A DNA stretch of 64,000 nt from Streptomyces sp. Ru62 (GCF_002920615.1 NZ_PQSU01000020.1:1-64000); one strand, 5' to 3'. Counted from the stretch's first letter, positions 41,399-51,110 are shown. Notes: generated by a model not told the origin, from the letters alone. Program-made: numbers and translations.

Positions 41399-44300
41399 TC
41401 AGCCGCGGCGGCCCCGGCCGCGTCCCTTGCGGCCCTGTTCCCCGCCGTCGCCCTGGTCGCCGTACTGGCCCTCGTCGTACGAACCCAGCAGCTCGTCGGC
41501 CAGCGTGGGCAGGTCGTCCAGCGGCGTCTCCTCGGCCCAGTCGGGACGCGGGCGGCGGCGGGGCGTGCCGTCGGCGTCGAGCTGGGGCATCTCACGCGTG
41601 CGCGGCTCGGAGCCGTCGGGGCCCGCGGCGGGCCGCTCCTCCCGGAAGAAGCCGGGCGGCACCCGGTCGGCCGGGTCGCCACCCCGTACGGGCGGCAGCA
41701 CGGCGGTCTCCTCCGCCGCGCCCGGAGCCACCGACGGCAGCTCGGCCGTCTCGTCGGCGGACACCGGGGGCAGTACGGCCGTCTCGTCCGCCGCGCCCGG
41801 CGGCACCTGGGGCAGCACCGCGGTCTCGTCGGCCGGCCCGGTGACCGCGGGCAGCTGCGGCAGCTCGGCGGTCACCTCCGAGTCGGGGTGGACGCCCCGG
41901 GCGTCGCCGGCGGCGCGCTCCTCGCGCACCGGACGCAGCACCGTCGTCTCGTCGTCCGTGCCCCGCGTGTCCGTCCCGCGCGAGGCCGCTTCCCGCGACA
42001 CCACCGGCGTCGGAACCGTGGCCGCGTCAGGGACCACCCGCGGTGCCGTCGGCAGCGGCGTGCTGGGCCTGCGGGCCGCCGCGTCGGCCGCCGCCGCGGC
42101 CTCGGCGGCCTGCCGACGGGCCTCCTCCGCCCGCAGCAGCGCCTCCTCGGCCTTGCGCTGGGCCTCCAGGCGTCGGGCCTCCTCCTCGGCGCGCAGCCGG
42201 GCCTGCCGCGCCTCTTCCTCGGCGCGCCGACGGGCCTCCTCCTCGGCCTCCTTGCGGCGCCGCTCCTCCTCGGCCCGGCGGCGGGCCTCCTCCTCCGCGC
42301 GGGCCTTCTCCTCGGCGAGCAGCCGCTGCCGCTCCTCCTCGGCACGCCGGCGGGCCTCCTCGGCCCGTTGCCGGGCCTCCTCCGCCTGCCGTTCGGCCTC
42401 GCGCCGCTGCGCCTCCTCCAGCTCGCGCCGCTTGCGCTCCTCCTCCTCGGCGCGCAACCTGGCCAGCTGCTCCTGGCGCTCGCGCTCCAGGCGCTCCTCC
42501 TCGGCCTTGCGGGCGGCCTCTTCCTCGGCCTTGCGGCGGGCCTCCTCCTCGGCCTTCCTGCGGGCCTCCTCCTGGGCCTTGACCTCGGCCTCGGACAGCG
42601 GCAGCACGACATCGAGCCGGTGCCGGATCACGGTGGTGACGGCCTCGGGCTCCTGCCCGGCGTCCACGACCAGGTAGCGCCCGGGGTCGGAGGCGGCCAG
42701 CGTGAGGAAACCGGCCCGCACGCGCGCGTGGAACTCCGCGGGCTCCGACTCCAGCCGGTCCGGTGCCTCGGTGAACCGCTCGCGGGCGGTCTCCGGGGAG
42801 ACGTCCAGCAGGACGGTCAGGTGCGGGACGAGACCGTTGGTGGCCCAGCGGTTGATGCGGGCGATCTCGGTCGGGGACAGGTCGCGGCCGGCGCCCTGGT
42901 AGGCGACGGAGGAGTCGATGTAGCGGTCGGTGATCACCACCGCGCCGCGTTCCAGGGCGGGTCGTACGACGGTGTCGACGTGCTCGGCGCGGTCGGCGGC
43001 GTACAGCAGCGCCTCCGCGCGGTGGGACAGGCCCGCCGACGAGACGTCCAGCAGGATCGAACGCAGCCGCTTGCCCACCGGGGTGGCGCCGGGCTCGCGG
43101 GTGAGCACGACCTCGTGGCCCTTGGCCCGGATCCACTCGGCGAGCGCCTCGGCCTGGGTGGACTTGCCGGCGCCGTCGCCGCCCTCCAGGGCGATGAAGA
43201 AGCCGTTGGCAGCCGGGGCGGTGACCGGGTCGTCGCCGCCGAGCAGGGCGTCCTTGAGGTCCTGCCGCAGCGGAACGCCGGAGCGGTCGTCGACCTTGGC
43301 GAGGACCAGCGCGGCCACCGGCAGCAGCAGCGCGCCGACCAGCATGAGGGTGAAGGCGGCGCCGCCGTGCGCGAAGACGAACTTGCCGTTCTCCAGCCGG
43401 TGCGGGCCGATCAGGGCCGCGACCAGGGGTGCGATCACGGCGCCGAGTGCTATGAAGACGCGGACCATGGCGTGCAGGTGTTCCGTGGTGCGCGCCCGGC
43501 GGGAATCCTCGGTCTCCTGGTCGAGCAGGGTGTGCCCGGTGTTGGCGGCCACGCCCGCGCCGACACCGGCCAGCGTCACGATCAGCAGGACCGTGGTGAC
43601 GTCCGGGACCAGCCCGGCGGCCAGCAGCGCGATTCCGGTGACCGCGATGGCCAGGGCCAGCAGGCGGCGGCGGGAGAGCGAGGGCAGCAGCCGGGGGGCG
43701 GTGCGGATGCCGACGGCGACACCGCCGGTCAGGGCCAGCACCAGCAGGCCGTACAGCACGGGGCCGCCGCCCAGGTCCTTGGCGTGCAGCACGCACACCG
43801 AGACGGCCGCCGCGATGGCGCCGGCGACTCCGGCGCAGGCCGGGACGAGCAGCGGGATGGCGCCCGTGCGGCCCTTGTCGACGCCGGTGCCGGTGCGCGG
43901 GCGGCGCAGGCCCTCCAGCGGGGACCGCGCGCGGGGGGTGCGCGTGCCGGGCAGCTCCAGATAGGTCAGCACGGACAGCGAGGCGGCGAACAGGCCCGCC
44001 GCCACGTACGACCCCAGGGCCGCCTGGTGCTGGTCGAACCAGGCCACGCCGGTGCCCAGCAAATTGTTCAGCAGGGCGGCGACGACCAGAGCGGCGGCGG
44101 CCAGCGGCACCGCCAGGAAGGTCGTCCGCAGCGACAGGCGGCGCAGGGCGTCCAAGTGGTCCGGCAGCGGTCGTACCGTCGCCCCCTCCGGCGGCGGGGC
44201 CGGCAGCAGGGCCGGAGCGGCACTCTCCCGGCACACGGTCCACAGCCGCTCGGCGACGCCGGTGACGAAGGCGGTGACGAGCAGGACGGCCAGCGCGTTG

Positions 44301-44728
44301 TCCGGTGTCCAGTCGATCCACAGAGGCGCGACGATCAGCAGCGCCGCACGCAGGCCGTCGGCGCCGACCATGGTCCAGCGGCGGTCGAGCGGGCCGTCCT
44401 GGGCGGTGAGCGAGGTCAGCGGACCGAGGAGGACGGCACCGAAGAGCAGCGCGGCGAGGACGCGCGCGGCGAAGACCGTCGCCACCGCGAACGCCACGCC
44501 TCGGTAGCCGCCCCCGAAGGCGCCCTCGGCGATCGCCGACTGGAGGACCAGGAGGACGAGGACGAGGAGGGACAGGATGTCGCCGACACCGCTCACCAGC
44601 TGCGCGCTCCACAGGCGCCTCAGCTGCGGTCGGCGCAGCAGGGAACGGACGGCGCGCTCGCGGGAGTCCGCGACCAGGGCGTCGTCCGGTGCTGGAGTGT
44701 GGGCCGTCGGCTGCTCGGCTCGCGTCAT
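41399..44728 (-). CDS. tmk: membrane-anchored thymidylate kinase with long coiled coil (fusion)
   Basis: A 1109-residue three-part fusion. Residues about 40-475 form an MFS-like membrane domain with about ten to twelve helices. Residues about 508-708 are a full thymidylate kinase (dTMP to dTDP): P-loop EGGDGAGKS (515-523), TREPGATPVGKRLR, and DRYIDSSVAYQGAGR (601-615). Residues about 712-880 are an uninterrupted Arg/Glu/Ala coiled coil. The tail has five copies of a TA(V/E)LP motif (952-1014), then a basic end. The other cytosolic kinases of this family lack the membrane and coil parts. It is downstream of topA, with a hairpin between. Confidence 0.93.
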   Translation of the reverse strand: MTRAEQPTAHTPAPDDALVADSRERAVRSLLRRPQLRRLWSAQLVSGVGDILSLLVLVLLVLQSAIAEGAFGGGYRGVAFAVATVFAARVLAALLFGAVLLGPLTSLTAQDGPLDRRWTMVGADGLRAALLIVAPLWIDWTPDNALAVLLVTAFVTGVAERLWTVCRESAAPALLPAPPPEGATVRPLPDHLDALRRLSLRTTFLAVPLAAAALVVAALLNNLLGTGVAWFDQHQAALGSYVAAGLFAASLSVLTYLELPGTRTPRARSPLEGLRRPRTGTGVDKGRTGAIPLLVPACAGVAGAIAAAVSVCVLHAKDLGGGPVLYGLLVLALTGGVAVGIRTAPRLLPSLSRRRLLALAIAVTGIALLAAGLVPDVTTVLLIVTLAGVGAGVAANTGHTLLDQETEDSRRARTTEHLHAMVRVFIALGAVIAPLVAALIGPHRLENGKFVFAHGGAAFTLMLVGALLLPVAALVLAKVDDRSGVPLRQDLKDALLGGDDPVTAPAANGFFIALEGGDGAGKSTQAEALAEWIRAKGHEVVLTREPGATPVGKRLRSILLDVSSAGLSHRAEALLYAADRAEHVDTVVRPALERGAVVITDRYIDSSVAYQGAGRDLSPTEIARINRWATNGLVPHLTVLLDVSPETARERFTEAPDRLESEPAEFHARVRAGFLTLAASDPGRYLVVDAGQEPEAVTTVIRHRLDVVLPLSEAEVKAQEEARRKAEEEARRKAEEEAARKAEEERLERERQEQLARLRAEEEERKRRELEEAQRREAERQAEEARQRAEEARRRAEEERQRLLAEEKARAEEEARRRAEEERRRKEAEEEARRRAEEEARQARLRAEEEARRLEAQRKAEEALLRAEEARRQAAEAAAAADAAARRPSTPLPTAPRVVPDAATVPTPVVSREAASRGTDTRGTDDETTVLRPVREERAAGDARGVHPDSEVTAELPQLPAVTGPADETAVLPQVPPGAADETAVLPPVSADETAELPSVAPGAAEETAVLPPVRGGDPADRVPPGFFREERPAAGPDGSEPRTREMPQLDADGTPRRRPRPDWAEETPLDDLPTLADELLGSYDEGQYGDQGDGGEQGRKGRGRGRRG

Positions 44729-44786
44729 GCGTTCAGCCTATCCGCAGCCGCTGACACCACACCTCGCGTGTCCGGGCATGCGCGAG

Positions 44787-44811
44787 CCCCGGCACCGAGG
44801 GGGTGCCGGGG
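44787..44811 (-). terminator. hairpin between topA and tmk
   Basis: CCCCGGCACC (44787-44796) pairs with GGTGCCGGGG (44802-44811) around GAGGG. It is 28 bases past the topA stop and may partly terminate before tmk. Confidence 0.65.
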
Positions 44812-44838
44812 CGTTCAGGTCGGTGACCCGACGGCGTG

Positions 44839-47670
44839 TCAGTCCTCCGCGCCGGAAGCCGCCGCCTTGGAAGCCGTCGCCTTCTTGGCGGTGGTCTGCT
44901 TGGCAGTCGTCTTCTTCGCCGCGGCCGTCGTCTTCTTCGCGGCCGTCTTCTTGGCGGCGGTCTTCTTCGCCGGGGCGGTCTTCTTGGCCGCCGCCTTCTT
45001 CGCGGTCTTCTTGGCGGGCGCCTTCGCGCGCTTCTCGGCGAGCAGTTCGAAACCACGCTCAGGAGTGATGGTTTCGACGCTGTCGCCGGAGCGCAGGGTC
45101 GCGTTGGTCTCGCCGTCGGTGACGTACGGACCGAAGCGGCCGTCCTTGACCACGACCGGCTTGCCGGAGACCGGGTCCTCGCCCAGCTCCTTCAGCGGCG
45201 GCTTGGCGGCAGCCCGGCCACGCTGCTTCGGCTGGGCGTAGATCGCCTGCGCCTCCTCCAGCGTGATCGTGAAGATCTGGTCCTCGGACTGCAGCGAGCG
45301 CGAGTCCGTGCCCTTCTTCAGGTACGGGCCGTAGCGGCCGTTCTGCGCGGTGATCTCCTGGCCGTCCGCGTCGGTGCCGACGACGCGCGGCAGCGACATC
45401 AGCCTGAGCGCGTCCTCCAGCGTCACCGTGTCCAGCGACATGGACTTGAACAGCGAGGCCGTCCGCGGCTTGACCGCGTTCTTGCCGGTCTTCGGGGTGC
45501 CCTCGGGAAGGACCTCCGTGACGTACGGGCCGTAGCGGCCGGCCTTGGCGACGATCGAGTGGCCGGTGGCCGGGTCGGTGCCCAGCTCGAAGTCCCCGCT
45601 GGGCTTGGCCAGCAGTTCCTCGGCCAGCTCGACGGTCAGCTCGTCCGGGGCCAGGTCGTCCGGGATGTCGGCACGCTGGTGCTGCTCGGTGTCCTTCTCG
45701 CCGCGCTCGATGTACGGGCCGTAGCGGCCGACGCGGAGCACGATGTCGTTGCCCACCGGGAACGACGACACCTCGCGCGCGTCGATCGCGCCCAGGTCGG
45801 TCACCAGCTCCTTGAGACCGCCGAGGTGGTCGCCGTCGCCGTTGCCGGCGTCGGCCGCGCCGCCCGTGGCCGTCCCCTCGCCGAAGTAGAAGCGCTTCAG
45901 CCACGGCACGGCCTTGGCCTCACCCGCCGCGATGCGGTCGAGGTCGTCCTCCATCTTGGCCGTGAAGTCGTAGTCGACGAGCCGCCCGAAGTGCTTCTCC
46001 AGGAGGTTCACCACGGCGAACGACAGGAACGACGGCACCAGGGCCGTGCCCTTCTTGAAGACGTAGCCGCGGTCCAGGATCGTGCCGATGATCGACGCGT
46101 ACGTCGACGGGCGGCCGATCTCGCGCTCTTCCAGCTCCTTGACCAGGCTGGCCTCGGTGTAGCGGGCCGGGGGCTTGGTGGCGTGGCCGTCGACCGTGAT
46201 CTCCTCGGCGGACAGCGCGTCGCCCTCGGCGACCTGCGGCAGCCGGCGCTCGCGGTCGTCCAGCTCGGCGTTCGGGTCGTCGGCACCCTCGACGTAGGCC
46301 TTCAGGAAGCCGTGGAAGGTGATCGTCTTGCCGGAGGCGCTGAACTCGACGTCCCGGCCGTCGGCGGCGGTGCCGCCGATCTTCACGGTGACGCTGTTGC
46401 CGGTCGCGTCCTTCATCTGGGAGGCGACGGTCCGCTTCCAGATGAGCTCGTACAGCTTGAACTGGTCGCCGGTCAGGCCGGTCTCCGCGGGCGTGCGGAA
46501 ACGATCACCCGACGGGCGGATCGCCTCGTGCGCCTCCTGGGCGTTCTTGACCTTGGCGGCGTAGGTGCGCGGCTGCGGCGGCAGGTAGTCGGCGCCGTAC
46601 AGCTGCGTGACCTGGGCGCGGGCAGCGGAGATCGCCGTGTCGCTCAGCGTCGTGGAGTCCGTACGCATGTACGTGATGTAGCCGTTCTCGTACAGCTTCT
46701 GGGCGATTTGCATGGTCGCCTTCGCGCCGAAGCCGAGCTTGCGGCTCGCCTCCTGCTGCAGCGTCGTCGTACGGAACGGGGCGTACGGCGAGCGGCGGTA
46801 CGGCTTGGACTCGACGGACCGCACGGAGAAGCGGGTGTTCTCCAGGGCGGCGGCGAGGGCGCGGGCGGTCGCCTCGTCGAGGTGGAGGGTGTTCTCGCCC
46901 TTGAGCTGTCCCAGGGAGTCGAAGTCGCGGCCCTGTGCGACCCGTCGGCCGTCGACGGTCTGCAGGCGGGCGACCAGCGACGACGGGTCCGACGGGTCCC
47001 CCGCGCGGCCGGTCGCGAAGGTGCCCGTCAGGTCCCAGTACTCGGCAGAACGGAACGCGATGCGCTCGCGTTCCCGCTCCACGACGAGCCGTGTGGCGAC
47101 GGACTGCACGCGGCCGGCCGACAGCCGGGGCATGACCTTCTTCCACAGCACCGGGGAGACCTCGTAGCCGTAGAGGCGGTCGAGGATGCGGCGGGTCTCC
47201 TGGGCGTCGACCAGCTTCTGGTTGAGCTGGCGCGGGTTGGCGACGGCCTCGCGGATCGCGTCCTTGGTGATCTCGTGGAACACCATGCGCTTGACCGGGA
47301 TCTTCGGCTTCAGGACTTCCTGGAGGTGCCAGGCGATCGCCTCGCCCTCCCGGTCCTCGTCAGTGGCGAGGAACAGCTCGTCGGAGTCCTTCAGCAGGTC
47401 CTTGAGCTTCTTGACCTGGGCCTTCTTGTCCGCGTTGATCACATAGATCGGCTGGAAGTCATGGTCGACGTCCACACCGAGGCGACGGACCTCGCCGGTG
47501 TACTTCTCGGGCACCTCCGCGGCGCCGTTGGGAAGGTCACGGATGTGCCCGACGCTCGCTTCGACGACGTATCCGGGGCCGAGATAGCCCTTGATCGTCT
47601 TCGCCTTGGCGGGCGACTCGACGATGACGAGTCGGCGGCCGCCCTGTGCGGTCTCGCTGGTCGGGGACAA
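44839..47670 (-). CDS. topA: DNA topoisomerase I
   Basis: Type IA topoisomerase that relaxes negative supercoils; essential in Streptomyces. The 943-residue protein has the TOPRIM domain (ESPAKAKTIKGYLG at 18-31, acidic DEDRE at 104-108), the active-site Tyr334 in YITYMRTDST, and four repeats of the (D/N)GRYGPYL-type C-terminal module. A Lys/Ala-rich tail of about 60 residues (KKTAAKK units) gives processivity in actinobacteria. The start is TTG (MSPTSETAQGG), matching what I recall of S. coelicolor TopA, with GGAG and AGAAGAG upstream. A TTGACA at 47789-47784 could be a -35, but no clear -10 follows. Confidence 0.97.
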   Translation of the reverse strand: MSPTSETAQGGRRLVIVESPAKAKTIKGYLGPGYVVEASVGHIRDLPNGAAEVPEKYTGEVRRLGVDVDHDFQPIYVINADKKAQVKKLKDLLKDSDELFLATDEDREGEAIAWHLQEVLKPKIPVKRMVFHEITKDAIREAVANPRQLNQKLVDAQETRRILDRLYGYEVSPVLWKKVMPRLSAGRVQSVATRLVVERERERIAFRSAEYWDLTGTFATGRAGDPSDPSSLVARLQTVDGRRVAQGRDFDSLGQLKGENTLHLDEATARALAAALENTRFSVRSVESKPYRRSPYAPFRTTTLQQEASRKLGFGAKATMQIAQKLYENGYITYMRTDSTTLSDTAISAARAQVTQLYGADYLPPQPRTYAAKVKNAQEAHEAIRPSGDRFRTPAETGLTGDQFKLYELIWKRTVASQMKDATGNSVTVKIGGTAADGRDVEFSASGKTITFHGFLKAYVEGADDPNAELDDRERRLPQVAEGDALSAEEITVDGHATKPPARYTEASLVKELEEREIGRPSTYASIIGTILDRGYVFKKGTALVPSFLSFAVVNLLEKHFGRLVDYDFTAKMEDDLDRIAAGEAKAVPWLKRFYFGEGTATGGAADAGNGDGDHLGGLKELVTDLGAIDAREVSSFPVGNDIVLRVGRYGPYIERGEKDTEQHQRADIPDDLAPDELTVELAEELLAKPSGDFELGTDPATGHSIVAKAGRYGPYVTEVLPEGTPKTGKNAVKPRTASLFKSMSLDTVTLEDALRLMSLPRVVGTDADGQEITAQNGRYGPYLKKGTDSRSLQSEDQIFTITLEEAQAIYAQPKQRGRAAAKPPLKELGEDPVSGKPVVVKDGRFGPYVTDGETNATLRSGDSVETITPERGFELLAEKRAKAPAKKTAKKAAAKKTAPAKKTAAKKTAAKKTTAAAKKTTAKQTTAKKATASKAAASGAED

Positions 47671-47927
47671 CTTCGCTCTTCTCTCCGGTCGACGCTGGGG
47701 CCTCCCCAGGCCTTGGTCCCGGGGTCGCGGCGTACTGCTGGCTCGTGTGACGCTGCGGAGTGTGACGCTACATCCCGCCCCCGTGTCAAACGGGAAAAGC
47801 CCACAACGGCCACTCGAACGGTAACCCGACTACCGCCATTCCTGCCGCCCGGACTGCCCGCTCACCCCCGTGATCCTGTCCGGAGCGTGACGCTCCCCTT
47901 ACCCGCTGGACATGGCGGGCACCCGTC

Positions 47928-48125
47928 TCAGAACCGGGTCAGGCAGTACACCCCGAGGCTCAGCGCGATCGTTCCGGCCAGGCTCGCGACGGCGGCGGAT
48001 GCGACCCGACTCACACCGACGGCCACCGGTTCCCGGCGCCGGAGACGGGTGCCGGTCCACGCCAGCAGACCGGCCCCGAACAGGGCGAACACCACTCCCG
48101 CGAAGATCGCCGGTCCGCTCTCCAT
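47928..48125 (-). CDS. small two-helix membrane protein, hypothetical
   Basis: A 65-residue predicted membrane protein with two hydrophobic segments (about 5-24 and 40-61) separated by a basic RLRRREP loop on the probable cytoplasmic side. ATG start; AAGGGG is ten bases upstream, a weak RBS. No family was recognised. It lies alone between topA and the methyltransferase gene, in the same direction as topA. A chance ORF in GC-rich DNA is possible, but the hydrophobic pattern supports a gene. Confidence 0.5.
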   Translation of the reverse strand: MESGPAIFAGVVFALFGAGLLAWTGTRLRRREPVAVGVSRVASAAVASLAGTIALSLGVYCLTRF

Positions 48126-48496
48126 CGCTCGCGCACCCCTTCCCTGCCGTCGGCTCTGCCCAGCGCCGGGAGGGTGGCACGCGCGGGAGGCGGGCGGGCG
48201 ACATCGGGGTGAACGGAAGACCCCCGACTGGTCGAACGCACACTCGAATCACAGGGGTCCGAACCCGGTGCCGATATTTTTCCAGCCGTTTTCGGGAAAC
48301 GGTCCGGCGTCGCCCTCGCCCGGCAACCTCACCGGGCCCGTGCCCCCGGCATACGACGATGCGCGCGCCGCGATCAGGAGATGATCCGACCGCGCCTACG
48401 ACGGCACGGGCTCCCGGCGTACGGCGCCTGCCCGGCACCGCTTCCCACCGGGCCTCTCACCCGGCACCGCGGCACCGCTCATGGCGGCACTCCCGC
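48126..48496. other. intergenic region upstream of the small membrane protein
   Basis: A 371-base gap. A lower-GC patch (48275-48303) contains ATATTTTT and the small hairpin CCGTTT/AAACGG, and may hold a promoter. No gene is seen. Confidence 0.5.
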
Positions 48497-50017
48497 TCAG
48501 CCCGCCGGTTCCAGGAAGCCCTGCTCCACCAGCAGCCGGATCTGCGCGGGCGTGCGGTCGCGGAGCACCACCGGGTCCTCGCCGACGAGCTGCGCGATGG
48601 CGTCCAGGATGCGGCCCGCGCTCAGCGTGCCGTCGCACACCCCCGCGAACCCGGCCCCCACCGTGTCCACCTTCGTCGCCCGGCGCATCCCGCGGTGCTG
48701 GCGCAGCACCACATGCTCCGGGTCCTCGGCGCCGGGCAGCCCGACCTGCTCCTGGACCACCTCGGGGACGAGCTTGAAGCGACTGTCCAGCAGCGCCGCG
48801 TCGTCGTGCTCCCGGAGATAGTCGAGCCGCTCGAAGTGCGCCCGGATCGTCTCGCCGAGCGGCTGTTCGACCGGATGCGGCCACTCCTCCACGGTGACCA
48901 CGGGCTCGGCGGACCCGGTCCTGCGCAGGGTGATCCAGCCGAAGCCGACCGCCCTGACCTTGCGCGCCTCGAACTCGTCGAGCCAGGCGTCGTACCGCGC
49001 CTGGTACTCCGCCGGATCCCCACGGTGGTCACCGGCGTCCCTCAGCCACAACTCGGCGTACTGCGTGACGTCCTGCACCTCGCGCTGCACGATCCAGGCA
49101 TCGCACCCGCGCGGCACCCACGACCTGAGTCTGTCCTGCCAGTCCTCCCCCGCCACGTGCTGCCAGTTCGCGAGGAACTGCGCGAACCCGCCCTCGTTCA
49201 GCCGTTCCCCCGCCTCCTGAACGAGCGAGCGGCACAGATCGTCCCCGCCCATGCCACCGTCCCGGTACGTCAGCCGGGCGCGCGGGGAGATCACGAACGG
49301 GGGATTGGAGACGATCAGGTCGAACGTCTCGTCGTCCCGCACCGGTTCGAACAGCGAGCCCTCGCGCAGGTCTGCGGCGGGCGCTCCGGAGAGCGCCAGG
49401 GTGAGCGCCGTGATGTGCAGCGCGCGGGGGTTGAGGTCGGTCGCCGTCACGCGCGTGGCGTGCTGCGCGGCGTGCAGCGCCTGGATGCCGGACCCGGTGC
49501 CCAGGTCCAGGGCGGCGGCGACGGGGGTGCGGACGGTGATGCCGGCGAGGGTCGTCGAGGCGCCGCCGACACCCAGGACGACACCCTCGTCACGCTGTCC
49601 GATGCCGCCGGCTCCGCCGACCGCGCAGCCGAGGTCGGAGACGATGAACCAGTCCTCGCCGCCGGGGCCGCCGTACGGCCGTACGTCCACGGTCGCGGCC
49701 ACCTCGTCACCGCTCACGCGCCTGAGCCAGCCGGCCTCCACCGCCTCCCCGACCGGCAGAACGGCCGCCACGCGCGCGTGGGGCACCGGTTGCTGGAGCA
49801 GGAACAGCCGTACGAGCGTCTCCAGCGGCGTGTCGCCACGGGTCGCCCGGAGAGCGGGCACGGTCTCGCTGCGGGCCAGCGCCGCGTACGCGGGCGCGCC
49901 GAGCAGGTCGAGCAGCCCGTCGGCGGTGAAGGAGGCGGCCAGCAGCGCGTCCCTCAGGCGCGCGGCGATGTCGGGCCGGTCGGAAGCGGGCAGGGGAGCG
50001 GGTCCGGAGTCAGTCAC
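48497..50017 (-). CDS. SAM-dependent methyltransferase (N5/N6 type)
   Basis: A 506-residue actinobacterial methyltransferase. An N-terminal region of about 130 residues without recognised motifs precedes a Rossmann methyltransferase domain: SAM-binding LDLGTGSGIQALHA, acidic loop ATDLNPRALHIT and the catalytic NPPF in FDLIVSNPPFVIS. NPPF methylates amide or exocyclic amino nitrogens, as in PrmC or rRNA guanine N2 enzymes, so the substrate may be rRNA or protein. The C-terminal ~200 residues are a family-specific domain. GTG 50017 (VTDSGPAPLP) was chosen for its GGGGAC RBS; the longer frame adds 19 residues. Confidence 0.88.
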   Translation of the reverse strand: MTDSGPAPLPASDRPDIAARLRDALLAASFTADGLLDLLGAPAYAALARSETVPALRATRGDTPLETLVRLFLLQQPVPHARVAAVLPVGEAVEAGWLRRVSGDEVAATVDVRPYGGPGGEDWFIVSDLGCAVGGAGGIGQRDEGVVLGVGGASTTLAGITVRTPVAAALDLGTGSGIQALHAAQHATRVTATDLNPRALHITALTLALSGAPAADLREGSLFEPVRDDETFDLIVSNPPFVISPRARLTYRDGGMGGDDLCRSLVQEAGERLNEGGFAQFLANWQHVAGEDWQDRLRSWVPRGCDAWIVQREVQDVTQYAELWLRDAGDHRGDPAEYQARYDAWLDEFEARKVRAVGFGWITLRRTGSAEPVVTVEEWPHPVEQPLGETIRAHFERLDYLREHDDAALLDSRFKLVPEVVQEQVGLPGAEDPEHVVLRQHRGMRRATKVDTVGAGFAGVCDGTLSAGRILDAIAQLVGEDPVVLRDRTPAQIRLLVEQGFLEPAG

Positions 50018-50314
50018 GTCCCCATTGTGGCCCGCGACAGCCACCCACGACCGCCTCACGACGGCTGCGCGCACGGACTGGCGAGGGCTGCGCGGACCGA
50101 CGGGCGACAGCGGGCGGGCCGACCGGCGAGGGCTGCGCGGGCCGACGGGCGACAGCGGGCGGGCCGACCGGCGAGGGCTGCGTGGGCCGACTCGGGGCGA
50201 CTGCCCGGAGCTGAGTCCTGGCCACTGCCAGAGGCCGGCTCGCGGCGACCGCCCGGGACCGACCCGCGCCGGCTGCCCCAGCCCGACTGCGCGGGGGCCG
50301 TTCGCCTCCGGAGG
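50018..50314. repeat. 45-bp tandem repeats upstream of the methyltransferase gene
   Basis: Copies of a 45-bp unit begin at 50076, 50121 and 50166, each starting GAC(C/T)GGCGAGGGCTGCG. The third is truncated near 50197. The rest of the gap to the lipoprotein gene is GC-rich, with no gene seen. Confidence 0.8.
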
Positions 50315-50926
50315 TCAGCCGGCCGTCGTCGACGCCGTCGGCTGGGCGGAACCGGACGGGGTGACCTTGCAGCTGGGCTGCTCGGCCATCGCCTCCTTGA
50401 CGTCGCCCTTCTCCAGCCGCTTCAGCGCCTCCGTGCCACTGTCGCTCTGCTTGCCGACCTCCTTGGTCTGCAGAGCGACCTCCTTCAGGCCCTTGGCGAA
50501 CTTGCCCTGGTCCTTGGTGTTGAGCCCGTCGACCTTCTTCTTCAGGTCGGCGTACGACGTGGAGAGGCCGGCGAGGTTCTTGGCCGCGTCCTGCTGGAGC
50601 TTGGCACCACCGTCGATCCCGGGGGGCGCTCCGGCGCTGTCGAGGGCGTCGGCGAGCGCCTTGTAACCCTCGGCCATGTCCTGGAAGGCGGCCGCGTACG
50701 TCTTCTGGGCGTCCTTGGGCGGGAGGTTGGTGTCCGTGGCGATGGCCGCGATCGAAGCGTTGGCCGACCTGATCTTCGCGTCCTGCGCGGGCACGGCGTC
50801 GCACACCGTCTTGGCCCAGGACACCAGCTTGGGGTCGGGCCCCTTGTCACCGCCGTCGCTGCACCCGGACACCGTCACCACCAGTACCGCACCGCCGGAC
50901 AGTGCGGCCGCGAGCTTCTTGTTCAC
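50315..50926 (-). CDS. small secreted lipoprotein, helical
   Basis: A 203-residue predicted lipoprotein: signal VNKKLAAALSGGAVLVVTVSGC with lipobox Cys22, then a mostly helical domain with many Lys/Ala/Asp heptad-like stretches (DLKKKVDGLNTKDQGKFAKG). Two further Cys (TVCDAV and PSCKVTP) may be a disulfide. Alternative starts further up are less likely, since GTG 50926 has AAGGGA at good spacing. No known family is recognised with certainty; similar proteins are widespread in Streptomyces. A surface or scavenging role is only a guess. Confidence 0.83.
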   Translation of the reverse strand: MNKKLAAALSGGAVLVVTVSGCSDGGDKGPDPKLVSWAKTVCDAVPAQDAKIRSANASIAAIATDTNLPPKDAQKTYAAAFQDMAEGYKALADALDSAGAPPGIDGGAKLQQDAAKNLAGLSTSYADLKKKVDGLNTKDQGKFAKGLKEVALQTKEVGKQSDSGTEALKRLEKGDVKEAMAEQPSCKVTPSGSAQPTASTTAG

Positions 50927-51078
50927 CGGATTGGTCCCTTCCATGGCTCTCGGCCCCCGGAATCTACACGGCGGACGCACTCCCTCCCCTTGCCGGGGGA
51001 GGCATAAGTCAGATTTTGTGACCTTTCGTGCCATGGGAGAGAAGGCTCACGACGTGGGCGAGCCCACAGACGACAAGC

Positions 51079-51110
51079 GGGCGGGCGGCGTCAGCACACG
51101 CCGCCCGCCC
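51079..51110 (-). terminator. terminator after hppA
   Basis: A perfect 13-bp stem, GGGCGGGCGGCGT (51079-51091) with its complement at 51098-51110, and loop CAGCAC. It lies 31 bases past the hppA stop on the minus strand. Confidence 0.8.

Noticed and set aside
40169-45241. A 1690-codon plus-strand frame opposite holB, tmk and topA
   Set aside because: Shadow of three conserved minus-strand genes; low-complexity product, no RBS or domain.
47760-47790. topA promoter at TTGACA (47789-47784)
   Set aside because: The -35 is perfect but no acceptable -10 lies at 16-19 bases, so it is only mentioned with topA.
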